Part shown: positions 26,112 through 36,700 of the stretch, piece by piece
Layout of the letters: each line of letters starts with the position of its first letter
Numbering within the stretch: position 1 is the first letter of the stretch
Source: Verrucomicrobiota bacterium
GTDB taxonomy: Bacteria; Verrucomicrobiota; Verrucomicrobiia; Limisphaerales; PALSA-1396
Reading direction: 5' to 3'
DNA: 64,000 nt
Assembly (NCBI GenBank): GCA_016200005.1
Contig: JACQFP010000047.1
Span: 62,001 to 126,000 of the forward strand
Made by a program: the position numbers and the translations under genes
Notes under the pieces: generated by a model
The model's input: only the letters and a program-made list of their open reading frames with translations
Database searches by the model: none
What the model was told of the DNA's origin: nothing

Positions 26112-28167
26112 TTACGTATATTTCGACCACACGAACGGCGGGAAATCGCCTTGCCCGCACCCGCGCTACAAACAAGAGGATCGTTGTGTCTTCCATGGCC
26201 GCGCCGTTTCAAAAAAGGATGTGGATTTCAAAGATGCGCTGAAGAAGCTGATTTCAAGAATCGCGAGCGCGGCAGAATCTCAGATTTACGACTTCAGGGG
26301 GTTCATCTTCCCGCAGCAGGATTTCAAACGGACATGTTTTAACAAGAACTGCGACTTCCGAAAGGCGGAGTTTCATGGAGGCGTTGACTTTCGCAGCACG
26401 GATTTTTTGGCCGGTGCGGATTTTCACAGCGCCGTTTTCAACGGGCCTGCCGGATTTCACAGCGTTCAATTCAACGGGGCGGCCCACTTTATTGGCTGCA
26501 TTTTCAGGGGGCGGACGACCTTTTCCGGAAGCCGATTTCATCGCGGCGCAAGGTTTCATGGCTGCAAGTTTCACGATTTTGCTGCGTGGCAAGGCTCTCG
26601 GTTTGATGCGCACGCAATTTTTCAATCGAACACCTTTAGTCACGACGCTGATTTTCGGATGGCGCTCTTCTATCGTGGCGTTGATTTCGGAAAGACGCTG
26701 TTCTGGCATCGCGTCGATTTTGAAGGGGCACGACTTCATGAAGAAGTCACGTTCTCCAACACGCACATTGCGTTTCTGAAAAAGCTCGATTGCCGCCGCG
26801 CCAATATGGAAGGTGCGGTTCTGCACACCGCCCAAGTCTGGGAAAACCAAACGCTCGAAAACTATTCATTCCGTAACGCGTTCTTGATTTCGGTGAACCT
26901 TGCGGACAAGCAGTTGATTGACTGTGATTTCACTGGTGCGGTGTTCAAAGCCGTGCTGACGCTTGGCTTGAAACCGGATTGGAGAACCGTCGCGAATACC
27001 AAGTATATCTACACAGACTACCGTGTGGAGGAAGTGCCTTCAGAGTTCCAGGGAAAGGTGCGTCGGTATTCCCCTGTTCTGGAAAGCCGCGTGCCGGCAG
27101 ATGGATTCTTTGGCCAGGGCGAGCATCGGAATTTCACGATGGCGGATTATCTGAGAGAGCCTTTGCGGTGGAATCTCGCTCTCAATGTCCCCGCAATCTT
27201 CCGAACCGCCGTTGCGAATTACCTCCAGTTCTTCACCGATTTCATGCGGGTGACGCAGGGGATACCCCTTGAGATCAGAACTCGGCTCGAAGGGACAAAG
27301 ATGCGAGTTGAATTCCTCGCCAACACGGAGGCCGACCTTGAAGCAGTCAAGTCGTCTTTTGAGGAGTATCGCCAGAATACGGGCAGAGATTTCGCCGAGT
27401 TACGCCTGAATATCTCGTTCTGCGAGCAGAGCAGTCCACTCGAACAAAAGTTGTTTCTGTTGGAATACGAGCGGCAACTCGACTCTTTGAAAACCAAGCT
27501 CTCCTTGACTCAGGCCCTTCTTGAGCAGTCGGAGGAGCACGCCGCTTTCCTGCGGCGGTTGGTTGAGGCAAAGCTAGAGCCGCCAAAACTCTTGCTTCCT
27601 GCGGAATTTCCACAACATGAAACACAGCAATTCGTTTTGAGGGCAGATTTGGGGGACTACTCAAAAGCGATCCAAGCGGACAAACGAGTTGAGACTCTGA
27701 TTCAGCAATTCGTTGCCAAGCAACAGGCCGAAATTCGACAAAGAGTGGGATGCAACATGGTGAAAACCGCTGGAGATGGATTTCTCGTTGTTTTCTCGGA
27801 TGCCGTTAAGTTGATTGGCGTCGCCACTGATTTGGCGAGCGCCCTTAACTCGTTCAAGCTGGCCAATCCGTGTTCAATTGGTGGTTTTCGCTTTGTATTC
27901 GGATACGGAAATCTGACCTGCATCCAAACAGGAGACGATCGGGATTACACGGGCGATGCGGTAGTGGAAGTCGAGCGAATAGACCAACCGATGAAGCGTT
28001 TTCTTGAGCAGCGGGGGCTCACGGCGAGTGAGATGTGGTGCACGAACGCGTTTCACGACCAGGTCGAAAGCAAGCATCAGAACCTCCGGTTCGAACAGCT
28101 CCCAGAAATGGAATTGGACAAGGGCTATCGGACAAACGGATCGCTTTTCCGAATAGCCATTGCCTGA
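26101..28167 (+). CDS. Pentapeptide-repeat protein fused to a class III nucleotidyl cyclase domain
   Basis: 688 residues. The start at 26101 gives an N-terminal Cys/His segment ([15 protein letters not shown]) common at the head of pentapeptide proteins, so it is probably native. Residues of about 60-260 are pentapeptide repeats with Phe at the repeat centre (FHGVDF-like steps of five). A linker with an alpha/beta segment and a coiled coil (about 445-500) follows. The C-terminal domain shows [12 protein letters not shown] and [12 protein letters not shown], which carry the two metal-binding Asp (about 516 and 558) of class III cyclases, then [17 protein letters not shown]. The usual transition-state Asn appears replaced while the Arg remains. 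The nucleotide product is unknown. It converges with the DarT-like gene. A signalling role in phage defence is inferred. Confidence 0.82.
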   Translation: MNCSYVYFDHTNGGKSPCPHPRYKQEDRCVFHGRAVSKKDVDFKDALKKLISRIASAAESQIYDFRGFIFPQQDFKRTCFNKNCDFRKAEFHGGVDFRSTDFLAGADFHSAVFNGPAGFHSVQFNGAAHFIGCIFRGRTTFSGSRFHRGARFHGCKFHDFAAWQGSRFDAHAIFQSNTFSHDADFRMALFYRGVDFGKTLFWHRVDFEGARLHEEVTFSNTHIAFLKKLDCRRANMEGAVLHTAQVWENQTLENYSFRNAFLISVNLADKQLIDCDFTGAVFKAVLTLGLKPDWRTVANTKYIYTDYRVEEVPSEFQGKVRRYSPVLESRVPADGFFGQGEHRNFTMADYLREPLRWNLALNVPAIFRTAVANYLQFFTDFMRVTQGIPLEIRTRLEGTKMRVEFLANTEADLEAVKSSFEEYRQNTGRDFAELRLNISFCEQSSPLEQKLFLLEYERQLDSLKTKLSLTQALLEQSEEHAAFLRRLVEAKLEPPKLLLPAEFPQHETQQFVLRADLGDYSKAIQADKRVETLIQQFVAKQQAEIRQRVGCNMVKTAGDGFLVVFSDAVKLIGVATDLASALNSFKLANPCSIGGFRFVFGYGNLTCIQTGDDRDYTGDAVVEVERIDQPMKRFLEQRGLTASEMWCTNAFHDQVESKHQNLRFEQLPEMELDKGYRTNGSLFRIAIA

Positions 28168-28217
28168 GCAGCCTCGCCGGGGCGGCCATTGAACCCGAGG
28201 TTTGGCAAGTTTCTGCG

Positions 28218-29747
28218 CTAGGTCGCTCGCTTAGTTGATAGACTATTTACTGCGTCACAAAGCGAACGACTGAAGTCCGCACACGGCCTTGAACCAAGTG
28301 GACTGTAACGCGTGCTCTGCGCAGCCCAATATGCCATCCAGGCGATGTTTCCGTAGGCGTCACGCAACCTTAATACATCTGTTCGGAAAAACTTCGTATC
28401 ACAACCTCCCTGCTTATTCGGAGCGCCGAATCTACCACGATCGAGTGCGTCAGCGTCTTTCAGAATGTGTAGTGCCAAGTCGGGGTTGGAGCACTGGGCG
28501 TCTGGAATACAGTGGTATTGGATCGCATTGAGACAGGAACGCAATCGCGGCTCTGCAAGAACTCCTGCTATTCTTGCTTGATGCGCTTCCGAGGCCAGTT
28601 GTCCGTGCGTCTCGTCGTCTTTCTCGCGATAAGTATCATGCAACGAAGCCGCTACGAGCACCACGGGCAGGAGTTCTTGCTTGGTTGCCTCGTCAAGGTG
28701 TTCAGCCAGGAACGCACTCCAAAACATCACCCTCGCAGCGTGCATTGAGCCGTGGTGGTCATCCGCCAAATCAGGGCGCAGAAATTTCTCACGGCTCGGA
28801 CAAAGTTCTGGATGGTCTGTCTCAAACTGCTCCACGAGCTTCAGCGCTGCGTTCATTTTCGCCAAAACGTTGGAGTCGCTCTTGGACCGGTTCGCGAGGC
28901 TCTTCAAAAATCCCCGTTCTGCTTTGAGCAACTCGTCTTTGGGAAAATACACGGGCACGCCGTTGACGCTGGATAAGCGAGTGATGATTTTCCCAGTGGA
29001 ATTCAAAAAGGCGTTTTGCTCGTCAGTCAAAGCGCGAACCTCATTTGCCGGAACGATTATTCGATCGACCATGTCGAACGGAAGCGCTACGGAACTTGTC
29101 CCGGCTGGATTGTCCCCCAGATGGACGATAAGTTCCGCGGATCTTTTGCTGTTCAGTTGAACCTGCTTTTTCCGGTCCAAAGCACGATCAGCATGAGATG
29201 GCACGGAAAGGATGCTTCGCCAGTCGCACCTTGGCGTTCCATCATCCCACATCGCAGCGCCCGTGAATTGCTCCCTAGAAAAAGTGGCGAAACCTGTTCC
29301 CGCAAAATTCTGCGGTGCAATCGTCCATCTGCACCTGGCATCGAAGACCAGTCGCTCCAGGTTAATTTCCAATACACAGACGACCGCATCATCGAGAATC
29401 TTTGAAGAAGCTTCGCGCAACAAGCCGTTGCGTTGAAAAGCTCGCATGGTCAGGTTGAGCGGATTCCAGAACAGATTGATGCACTCGTGAACGTTCACCT
29501 CCTTGCCGCCCGGAAGAACCACCGGGACGTTTCGTTTCGCTTGGACACTTTGCCCTGATAAATCTGCTCGATGTTCCGGTGCAGCGACGTTTGGGAGAAT
29601 TCCATCGCCCGCTATCCCTCGCAAATTTGTCAAAGGGCAAATGTAATACACGAAAAGTTGGTCCGCTGCGGGAGTCAGAACTGCTCTCAGTCCCGCCGCC
29701 GCGTCAGCGAATCCCCTTAGCGTCTCGAGGAGGAGTTGGGCACTCAT
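28218..29747 (-). CDS. darT: DarT-like (DUF4433) ADP-ribosyltransferase fused to an HD domain
   Basis: 509 residues. The first 245 match DarT, the toxin that ADP-ribosylates thymidine in single-stranded DNA: YYICPLTNLRGIAGDGILP, HECINLFWNPLNLTMRA, CVLEINL, and KRSAELIVHL with the expected catalytic Glu at 205. The first motif has Cys where His is common. Residues of about 325-445 form an HD hydrolase domain: HGSMHAARV (His 336), VAASLHDTYR (His 370, Asp 371) and LKDADALDRGRFG (Asp 431). Canonical DarT is a single domain, so the HD part is unusual. It starts nine bases after the macrodomain gene on the same strand. Confidence 0.82.
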   Translation of the reverse strand: MSAQLLLETLRGFADAAAGLRAVLTPAADQLFVYYICPLTNLRGIAGDGILPNVAAPEHRADLSGQSVQAKRNVPVVLPGGKEVNVHECINLFWNPLNLTMRAFQRNGLLREASSKILDDAVVCVLEINLERLVFDARCRWTIAPQNFAGTGFATFSREQFTGAAMWDDGTPRCDWRSILSVPSHADRALDRKKQVQLNSKRSAELIVHLGDNPAGTSSVALPFDMVDRIIVPANEVRALTDEQNAFLNSTGKIITRLSSVNGVPVYFPKDELLKAERGFLKSLANRSKSDSNVLAKMNAALKLVEQFETDHPELCPSREKFLRPDLADDHHGSMHAARVMFWSAFLAEHLDEATKQELLPVVLVAASLHDTYREKDDETHGQLASEAHQARIAGVLAEPRLRSCLNAIQYHCIPDAQCSNPDLALHILKDADALDRGRFGAPNKQGGCDTKFFRTDVLRLRDAYGNIAWMAYWAAQSTRYSPLGSRPCADFSRSLCDAVNSLSTKRAT

Positions 29748-29756
29748 CGAAGTGCC

Positions 29757-30464
29757 TCACAGCAGAACAGCCTGGCTGAGGGAGGTTTCTTGGAACGCGG
29801 TTTTGCTGCCGACAAGGAATGAATACAGGTTTTCAATCGTTTTCTTTCCCAAACCTTCCAAGGTGCAAATCTCTGCCAGACTATTAACACGTCGGTTTTT
29901 CACAGCAGAAAGGATCAAATTGGCTGCCGATTCTGTCAGATCAGCGTGGCGACGAAAGTCCTCGCTGGTGCTGCGCTCTGCTTCAGAAAGCAACTCGTCG
30001 AACAGCGGATCGCGTGCGTGCGGGTCAAACTCCACCAGCTCAATTGAGATGTCCGGTAATTCGCTGAGATATGAACGAATCAATGAGTGGACTTCATCCC
30101 ATTCCAAACGGCCATTCATCGCACCGAGCCACGGCATGGCCACGCTACGAATGTCGAGTTTCCGGTAATTCGCCACGAATTTGGTGAGACAACTTTCGAC
30201 CCACTCAATTCGCGATGGGTGTTTCCAATCGTCCTTGACGGCAAAGTTCAAAACCCACGGTTGCCCCTTCCGGTAAGGCAAAATCTGCCCAGGACGAAGT
30301 CTCCCCGATTCGCAGATTTGCCGGTATTCTTCGAACATCGTCGGGAAACGGCGACGAAATTCCAACGCAACGCCCTTGCCCATGACCCCGACGCAATTCA
30401 CCGTGTTCACTAGGCACTGAGCCTGCGACGCGAACAGGTTTCCTTTGTATTCACGGTATGGCAT
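29757..30464 (-). CDS. darG: DarG-like macrodomain protein (putative antitoxin)
   Basis: 235 residues. The macrodomain covers about residues 1-150: GNLFASQAQCLVNTVNCVG, VMGKGVALEFRRRFP and VLNFAVKDDWKHPSRIEWV, with Lys 77 in the position of the DarG catalytic lysine. Members remove ADP-ribose from DNA. The C-terminal 80 residues are helical and end with a helix-hairpin-helix-like LEGLGKKTIENLY. They may bind DNA or the toxin. The gene precedes darT, the reverse of the usual darT-darG order. Its start lies close to the broken hsdR, and its promoter must lie in the 80 bases between. Confidence 0.85.
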   Translation of the reverse strand: MPYREYKGNLFASQAQCLVNTVNCVGVMGKGVALEFRRRFPTMFEEYRQICESGRLRPGQILPYRKGQPWVLNFAVKDDWKHPSRIEWVESCLTKFVANYRKLDIRSVAMPWLGAMNGRLEWDEVHSLIRSYLSELPDISIELVEFDPHARDPLFDELLSEAERSTSEDFRRHADLTESAANLILSAVKNRRVNSLAEICTLEGLGKKTIENLYSFLVGSKTAFQETSLSQAVLL

Positions 30465-30545
30465 TCGAGCGTTTCGTTGCTTGCTTGATAACCGCAGTCA
30501 CGCTATCAGAATCTCGTTCAAATCGAAACCCATGAAAAGTCAAAA

Positions 30546-32204
30546 GTGCGTGCCAACGCGCGGCTGGCGAAGATTGATTTGAAGCCGGAGGAACGCCCGA
30601 AGATTGACCCGAACTTTGAAGAAGTGACGGAAGACGCGGAGGAGGCCACGAAGAAAAGTCTGCGCCGAAAGTGGGCGCAACTGGAAGCGATGGTTGGGAC
30701 GGACAAGCGCATCGCGCTCGTGGCCGAGGATTTGGTGAAGCACTGGGAAGCGCGTTACGCCGCAATGGAGGGCAAGGCGATGGTCGTCTGCATGAGCCGC
30801 CGCATCTGCGTGGAGCTTTACAAGGCGATCCAGAAACTGCGCCCGGAATGGCATCACGACGACGATGACAAGGGCGTGATGAAGATTGTCATGTCCGGCT
30901 CGGCTTCCGACACGTTGGACTGGCAGAAACACATTCGCAGCAAGAAGCGCCGTGAAGAACTGGCGAAGGCGTTCAAAAATCCGAAGAAGACGTTCAGGAT
31001 CGTCATCGTGCGCGACATGTGGCTGACCGGCTTTGATGCGCCGAGCCTGCACACGATGTATGCGGACAAGCCGATGCGCGGTCACGGATTGATGCAGGCC
31101 ATCGCGCGGGTGAATCGGGTTTTCAAAGACAAGCCGGGCGGCTTGGTGGTGGATTATCTCGGGCTGGCAGAGGAATTGAAGCAGGCGCTGGCCGATTACA
31201 CGAACAGCAAAGGCAAAGGCGACATCACGCTGGATCAGGAAGAAGCCGTGGCGGTGATGCTGGAAAAATACGAGCAGGTCTGTGCCATTATGCACGGATT
31301 TGATTACCAGGGCGCGGCTGAGGCAACTGCGGCGAAGCGTTTGCCGTTAATCGCACAAGCCGCCGAGCATGTCTTGCAACAGAAAGACGGCAAACCGCGC
31401 TATCTACTCGCGGTCATGGAATTGTCCAAAGCCTTCGCACTCGCCGTGCCGAATGACGAAGCACTGGAGATTCGCGATGAAGTCGGATTCTTCCAGGAAG
31501 TCCGGGCAGTGCTGGCCAAGAGCATCACCGAAGGCGGCGGGAAATCGCCGGAAGAATTAGATCTGGCCGTCCGGCAAATCGTTTCGCGCGCCATCTCTTC
31601 CGACAAGGTCATAGACATCTTTGACGCCGCCGGATTGAAGAAGCCGGACATCTCCATTTTGTCCGACGAGTTTCTGGCTGAAGTGAAACATTTACCCCAG
31701 CGCAATCTTGCGGTGGAGTTGTTGCAAAAGCTGCTCAACAACGAACTGAAAGTCCGCTCCAAGAAATATCTCGTCCAATCCCGCTCGTTCGCCGAAATGC
31801 TGGAGGCTACAATCCGAAAATACCAAAACCGCACCATCGAAGCCGCGCAGGTGATCGCTGAGTTGATCGAACTTGCGAAGAAGATGCGCGAAGGTCACAA
31901 GCGCGGCGTTGATCTCGGACTGACCGACGACGAAGTGGCTTTTTATGATGCGCTGGAAGTGAACGACAGCGCCGTGAAAGTTCTCGGCGAACCGACATTG
32001 AAAGACATCGCCCGCGAATTGGTTGCCCATGTTCGCAAGAGCGTGACGATTGACTGGACTCTGCGCGAAAGCGCTCAGGCTCAAATCCGCGTCCTTGTCC
32101 GCCGCATCCTCCGCAAATACGGCTACCCGCCGGACAAGCAGGAAAAAGCGACGCAGACCGTTTTGGAACAAGCGAAGTTACTCTGTGCCGAATGGGCAGC
32201 ATAA
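30546..32204 (+). pseudogene. hsdR: Type I restriction enzyme subunit R, 5'-truncated
   Basis: 552 residues from a GTG at 30546; homology starts at about [18 protein letters not shown]. What remains is the end of the SF2 helicase ([45 protein letters not shown] as motif VI near residue 183) and the long helical C-terminal domain ending [17 protein letters not shown]. The nuclease domain, Walker A/B motifs and the first helicase lobe are absent, so this cannot be an active R subunit. Frame and codon choice continue intact to the normal end, so the break is probably recent or the remnant is maintained. A possible assembly join at 30.5 kb should be kept in mind. Confidence 0.88.
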
Positions 32205-32311
32205 GCTTCCGCAAGCCGAAACCGCCTCCGGCGGCATACAATCCTAACACGACGCCAGCTAAAGAAACCTTCACGCTTGACTGGGGTTCATTTTGCCGCT
32301 GAATTGCGCGC

Positions 32312-33595
32312 ATGATTTCTGCACGTTGCCCATCCATCATTCTTTTTCTCGGAGTTTTGTTCTTCGTTGGCGACCTTCGCTCGGAAGATTGGGCGCAATG
32401 GCGCGGGCCGATGCGCAACGGCCATGTGCCCGACAGTTGGACGGTGCCCGATCATCTGCCCGCCCAGCCCAAAGTCGTCTGGCGAATCAAAACCGGTGAG
32501 AGCTTTGCGTCGCCGGTCGTTTCCGGCGGGAAGGTGTTTTATTCCGACAACGTCGGCGGGAAGGAAACACTTCATGCGGTTGATGGCGCAAATGCGAAGG
32601 AACTTTGGAACGCCGCGATTGATGACGTGCACCAGGACACCCAAGGTCCGCCCGCGCCGCGTTGCACGCCGATGGTCGATGGCGACCGTGTTTATGCGCA
32701 GTCCTGCCGGGGTGAGCTGCAATGTCTGAGCGTGGCCGATGGCAAACTGATCTGGCGCGTCAACTATCCCAAAGACCTCGGCGCGATCTTTATCGGCGAG
32801 AAGGGAAATGCCCCTGGCGCCGCGCGACATGGCAATAACGCTTCGCCAATCGTGGACGGCGAGCAGCTCATCGCCTGCGCGGGCGGCACGAACGGCGCCA
32901 GCGTGGTTTGCTTCGACAAGCGGACGGGCAAAGTGATCTGGAAATCGCAGAATGATCAGGCCGGTTACGCTGCGCCGATGATCGCGCCCATTGCCGGGGT
33001 CAAACAGGTTGTTTGCTTTACTGTCGAAGGGGTATTGAGTGTCGCCAGGGACGATGGTCGTTTCCTTTGGCGCACTCCGGTCAAAACCGCTTATGCCCGA
33101 CATGCCACCACACCGGTGATTTACGATGACATGGTCGTTGTGGCATCGCACCAAGCCGGGTTGATCGGCATCAAAATTTCGCGGAAGGACGACACCTTAA
33201 ATGCGGAACAAGTCTGGGTGAACAAGGAGGCGGCCATGAATTTTGCGTCGCCCGTTGCGGTCGGGAAATATCTTTACGGCCTCGGCCCGGCCAAAAACAT
33301 CTTTTGTGTCGAGATACCGACGGGCAAATTGATGTGGTCGAAGCAAGGCTACATCAAAACGTCAGCGGACATGGCGCATGCGGCTTTTCTGGTCATGGGA
33401 AAGAACATCCTGATTTCGACGGACGGCGGCGAGCTGGTGCTCATCACCGCGGACCCGAGCGAATGCAAGGAGATCAGTCGCGTTCAGGTTTGCGGATTGA
33501 ACTGGTGCAATCCGGCGTACGCCGACGGAAAGCTTTATCTGCGCGAGGGAGTCAAATCCACCGGTGAACTTCTGTGCCTCGATCTTCTGAAATAA
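32312..33595 (+). CDS. Secreted PQQ-like beta-propeller protein
   Basis: 427 residues with a signal peptide (SIILFLGVLFFVGDLRS). It begins EDWAQWRGPMRNG, the usual opening of planctomycetal and verrucomicrobial PQQ-like proteins. Repeats such as LHAVDGANAKELWNAAI, LQCLSVADGKLIWRV, VVCFDKRTGKVIWKS and FCVEIPTGKLMWSK mark the blades. No dehydrogenase active-site Asp/Glu set or cytochrome motif is seen, so enzymatic function is doubtful. It may be a structural or binding propeller outside the cytoplasmic membrane. Confidence 0.85.
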   Translation: MISARCPSIILFLGVLFFVGDLRSEDWAQWRGPMRNGHVPDSWTVPDHLPAQPKVVWRIKTGESFASPVVSGGKVFYSDNVGGKETLHAVDGANAKELWNAAIDDVHQDTQGPPAPRCTPMVDGDRVYAQSCRGELQCLSVADGKLIWRVNYPKDLGAIFIGEKGNAPGAARHGNNASPIVDGEQLIACAGGTNGASVVCFDKRTGKVIWKSQNDQAGYAAPMIAPIAGVKQVVCFTVEGVLSVARDDGRFLWRTPVKTAYARHATTPVIYDDMVVVASHQAGLIGIKISRKDDTLNAEQVWVNKEAAMNFASPVAVGKYLYGLGPAKNIFCVEIPTGKLMWSKQGYIKTSADMAHAAFLVMGKNILISTDGGELVLITADPSECKEISRVQVCGLNWCNPAYADGKLYLREGVKSTGELLCLDLLK

Positions 33596-33655
33596 AACAA
33601 AGCGCGTGGGAAGGGCGCGCGTCGCCTGCCAGGTAACCTGAGATTGCCCTTCCGA

Positions 33656-33685
33656 ATCTGCGTTGATCCGCGTCCATCTGCGGTT
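33656..33685 (+). repeat. Three degenerate 10-bp tandem units
   Basis: ATCTGCGTTG, ATCCGCGTCC and ATCTGCGGTT follow one another without gaps in the convergent gap between two genes. This is a small tandem repeat of unknown role. Confidence 0.6.
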
Positions 33686-33705
33686 TCCCTTTTCGGGAAA
33701 ACACT

Positions 33706-36700
33706 TCAGCGACGCTTTTGCAGGAAGGCGATCAGGTCCCGCAATTGTTGCGGTGTCAGGCCGGCTTCCAAACCCTCCGGCATGAGCGAAAGACCGGTCG
33801 ATTCCATCCGCTTGAGTTTCGCGCGCGGCACGACGACTTTGATTCCCTGCGCCTGCAACAGTGTGATCGACTCCGGCGTTTCCGATTGCAAGATGCCCGT
33901 GGCGTTTTCATCCGGCGACCATTCCACAGAGTAACTGATGTAGTTCGGATTAATGGCCATGTTGGGGTCGAGAATGTTCGACAACAAATCCTCCACACTG
34001 CGATGTCCGGCGTCGCTCAAGTCCGGCCCGACCGCGTGACCGAGACCCTCAAGCAGATGACATTGCGCGCAGGTCTTCTCGAACACCTCGCGCCCGCGTT
34101 GCGTATCGCCGGCGGCCGGGAGCTTCGCCAGCCAGTCCGTGACGGTGGACTTGCGATTGCTATATTCCTCGTCGCTCCAAAACTTGGCGGCGCGGGTCTT
34201 GATTTCGGGCGCGCCGTACCAGAGCAAACGTCGCCGCTGTTCCAGATCGAGATTCAGTTCGCCGACTTTGATGTCACCTTTTTCAACGGCGCCGAGCAAC
34301 GATTCCTGGTAGCTGCGTCGCTGCAACAACAATTGAATCACCGGAGTCTTGAGGGCGGGCGAAAGGGCGCGCCATCGCGCCACGAGCGTCTGGCCGATTT
34401 CCGGTTCGTTGAATGCGCGCAGCGTCTCGATCACCGCTGATTGCGCCGCTGCCGGTTGCGTGCCTTCCAATAGAGAAAAGAGGCGCGGCTTGATCGTTTG
34501 GAAATCACCGAGTGCGAGCAATCGGATGGCAGTCGCGCGCTCCTCGACGGGAAGCGAACTTTCTCCGGCGCGGCTGAGCGCCTGTTGCAGCGCGACTTTC
34601 TGGCTTTCGGTTTCCGGCAGGCCGAGCGTCCGGCAGAGTTTCCAGGAAGCGGTCAGCAGCGCGGAAGACTTGCGCGACTCCAGCTTTTGAATGGCCTCAG
34701 TGATTTGTGAAGTGGGCGCGATGGTGGTCGTTTGCCGGGCCAGGCCAGTTCGTAATCCTTCCAACGCCGCCATCGACCAGGACTCACTCAAATTGGATTC
34801 GGCCAGCGCCTGGAGCACGGTAGCTGTTCCGTTGGTTTCGCCATTGTCGGCGCGCGCGCCGATCAAGTCGGCCAGCTCGCGCAGCAAAGCGAGTTTGTTC
34901 TCGTCCGGCGGTTCGCAAAAGTTCCGGTCGCCGAGCAGCGAGCGAAATATCTCCGACGCGCCGCTCCGCAGCGAGCTGAAGACCGCCAGGCGTGACCAGC
35001 GGTATGGATAATCACGTCGCAGGATTTTCATCAGCGCGATCCGATTGGCGGGCTTTTCGAACTCGCCAATCGTCAACGCGGCCTGGAAGCGGACCCGTGG
35101 CGAAACGTCGTCGGCCAGGGCCAGAATCATGGGTGGCAGCGACGCCGACTTGGGTAATTCGAAATATTCGGACAGGAGCAACGCGTTTTCGCGATTGCCC
35201 GGACGCGGATCCGCTAGCGCTTTGAGCACGAGCGGTTCAACCAGCGCGCCCAGTCCCTGCAACGTCCAGAGCGCGTGCAGCCGGCCCAAAGGTTCCTTGC
35301 CACTGCTGGCAAGGTTGTTCAGTAGCGGCACCGCGGCTTGGTCCTTTCGCTCGACCAACAGTCGCTGGGCGGTGACGCGTCGCCACTGATTCGCGCTGGA
35401 AAGTTCACGCACCAAATCCGGGGTGGACGCCCGACCGAGTTTGATTTGCGCTGGCGGCAAACCGCCTTTCGGTGTCACGCGAAAAATGCGACCGCGAACT
35501 TCACCTCCGCGCAAATTCAATTTCTCCTTGACCTTTTGCGGGATGTAATCGGGATGTTCGATGACATCACGTTGCATGTCGATGAGGTAGAGCGCACCGT
35601 CCGGTCCGAGTTCAAGACCGACGGGTCGGCAGGCATTGTCGCGGCTGGCGATGAATTCCCGGTTTTGTTCGTCGCGCGAACGATGCGCAATGAAACTCGG
35701 ACCGTCTTCCGTCAACACATCGCGGTGAACGAGGTTGCCGACCACATCACAGACCAGAATGCTGCCGGCCAAATCACCGGGATAGCCCGGCGCTGCGATG
35801 TAGCCCATGCCGCCGGCGGCCGAAAAATGTCCTGCCTGCTCCGGATGATTCACGCGCGTTTCAGGAACGGAGATCGGAAAGATGCGGCTCATCTCCTCGT
35901 GATCGGAAATGCTCTGGGTGAGTTTGACGGGTGGCAAACCGGGGAAGCGGCTGAGGTAACGCATCGGCATCACCCGTTGCTGAATGTGATTGATGTTGTA
36001 AGTCGTGAAGCTGCGCCCCCAGTCATCGAACACCAACCCGAAGCCGCCGCCGGTGTGGAAGGTGGTGGTCACGTCGCCGGTCGCGGGATTGAAGCTGAAA
36101 TCCGACCGCCCCAAAGCAATCTGTCGGTCGGGATGGAGCGGCGAACTGACGCTTCCGCCGTTACCGCCATTGGCGCCGTGAACGCGATTGTCCAATCCCC
36201 AGCGCAAGCCGTTGACGTTGCTGTCCGTGACGCCCTTGACGAAGCCGCGCAGCACGACTTCACGCACATCTGCTTTGCCGTCGCCGTTGGTGTCCTTGAG
36301 AAAAATGATTTCCGGCGGCGCAGTCACGAGAATGCCGCCGTTCCAAGGCGCGACGGACGTTGGGAAACTCAATCCTTCCGCGAAGACCGTGCTGCGATCA
36401 ATTTTGCCATCGCCGTCGCGATCTTCCAAAAGCCGTACGGTGCCGCCGGGTTGGTGGTCCGGGCCGATGCCGAGCGGGTAATCGCGCATCTCCACCACGT
36501 AAATCCGCCCGTCCTCATCAAACGTCATGCCGACAGGATCCACAACGTCTGGTTCCGCCGCGAAGAGGGAGATTTGCAACGCGGGAGGCAGTTCAAATCC
36601 GGCAACGGCCTGGGCGAGGAGTGTTGCCGCGTGAGCAGTTGATGCCGCGAAGTTGACGAGCAATGCCGTGAGCAACAAGGAGAGCGTTATGATCCGCGAG

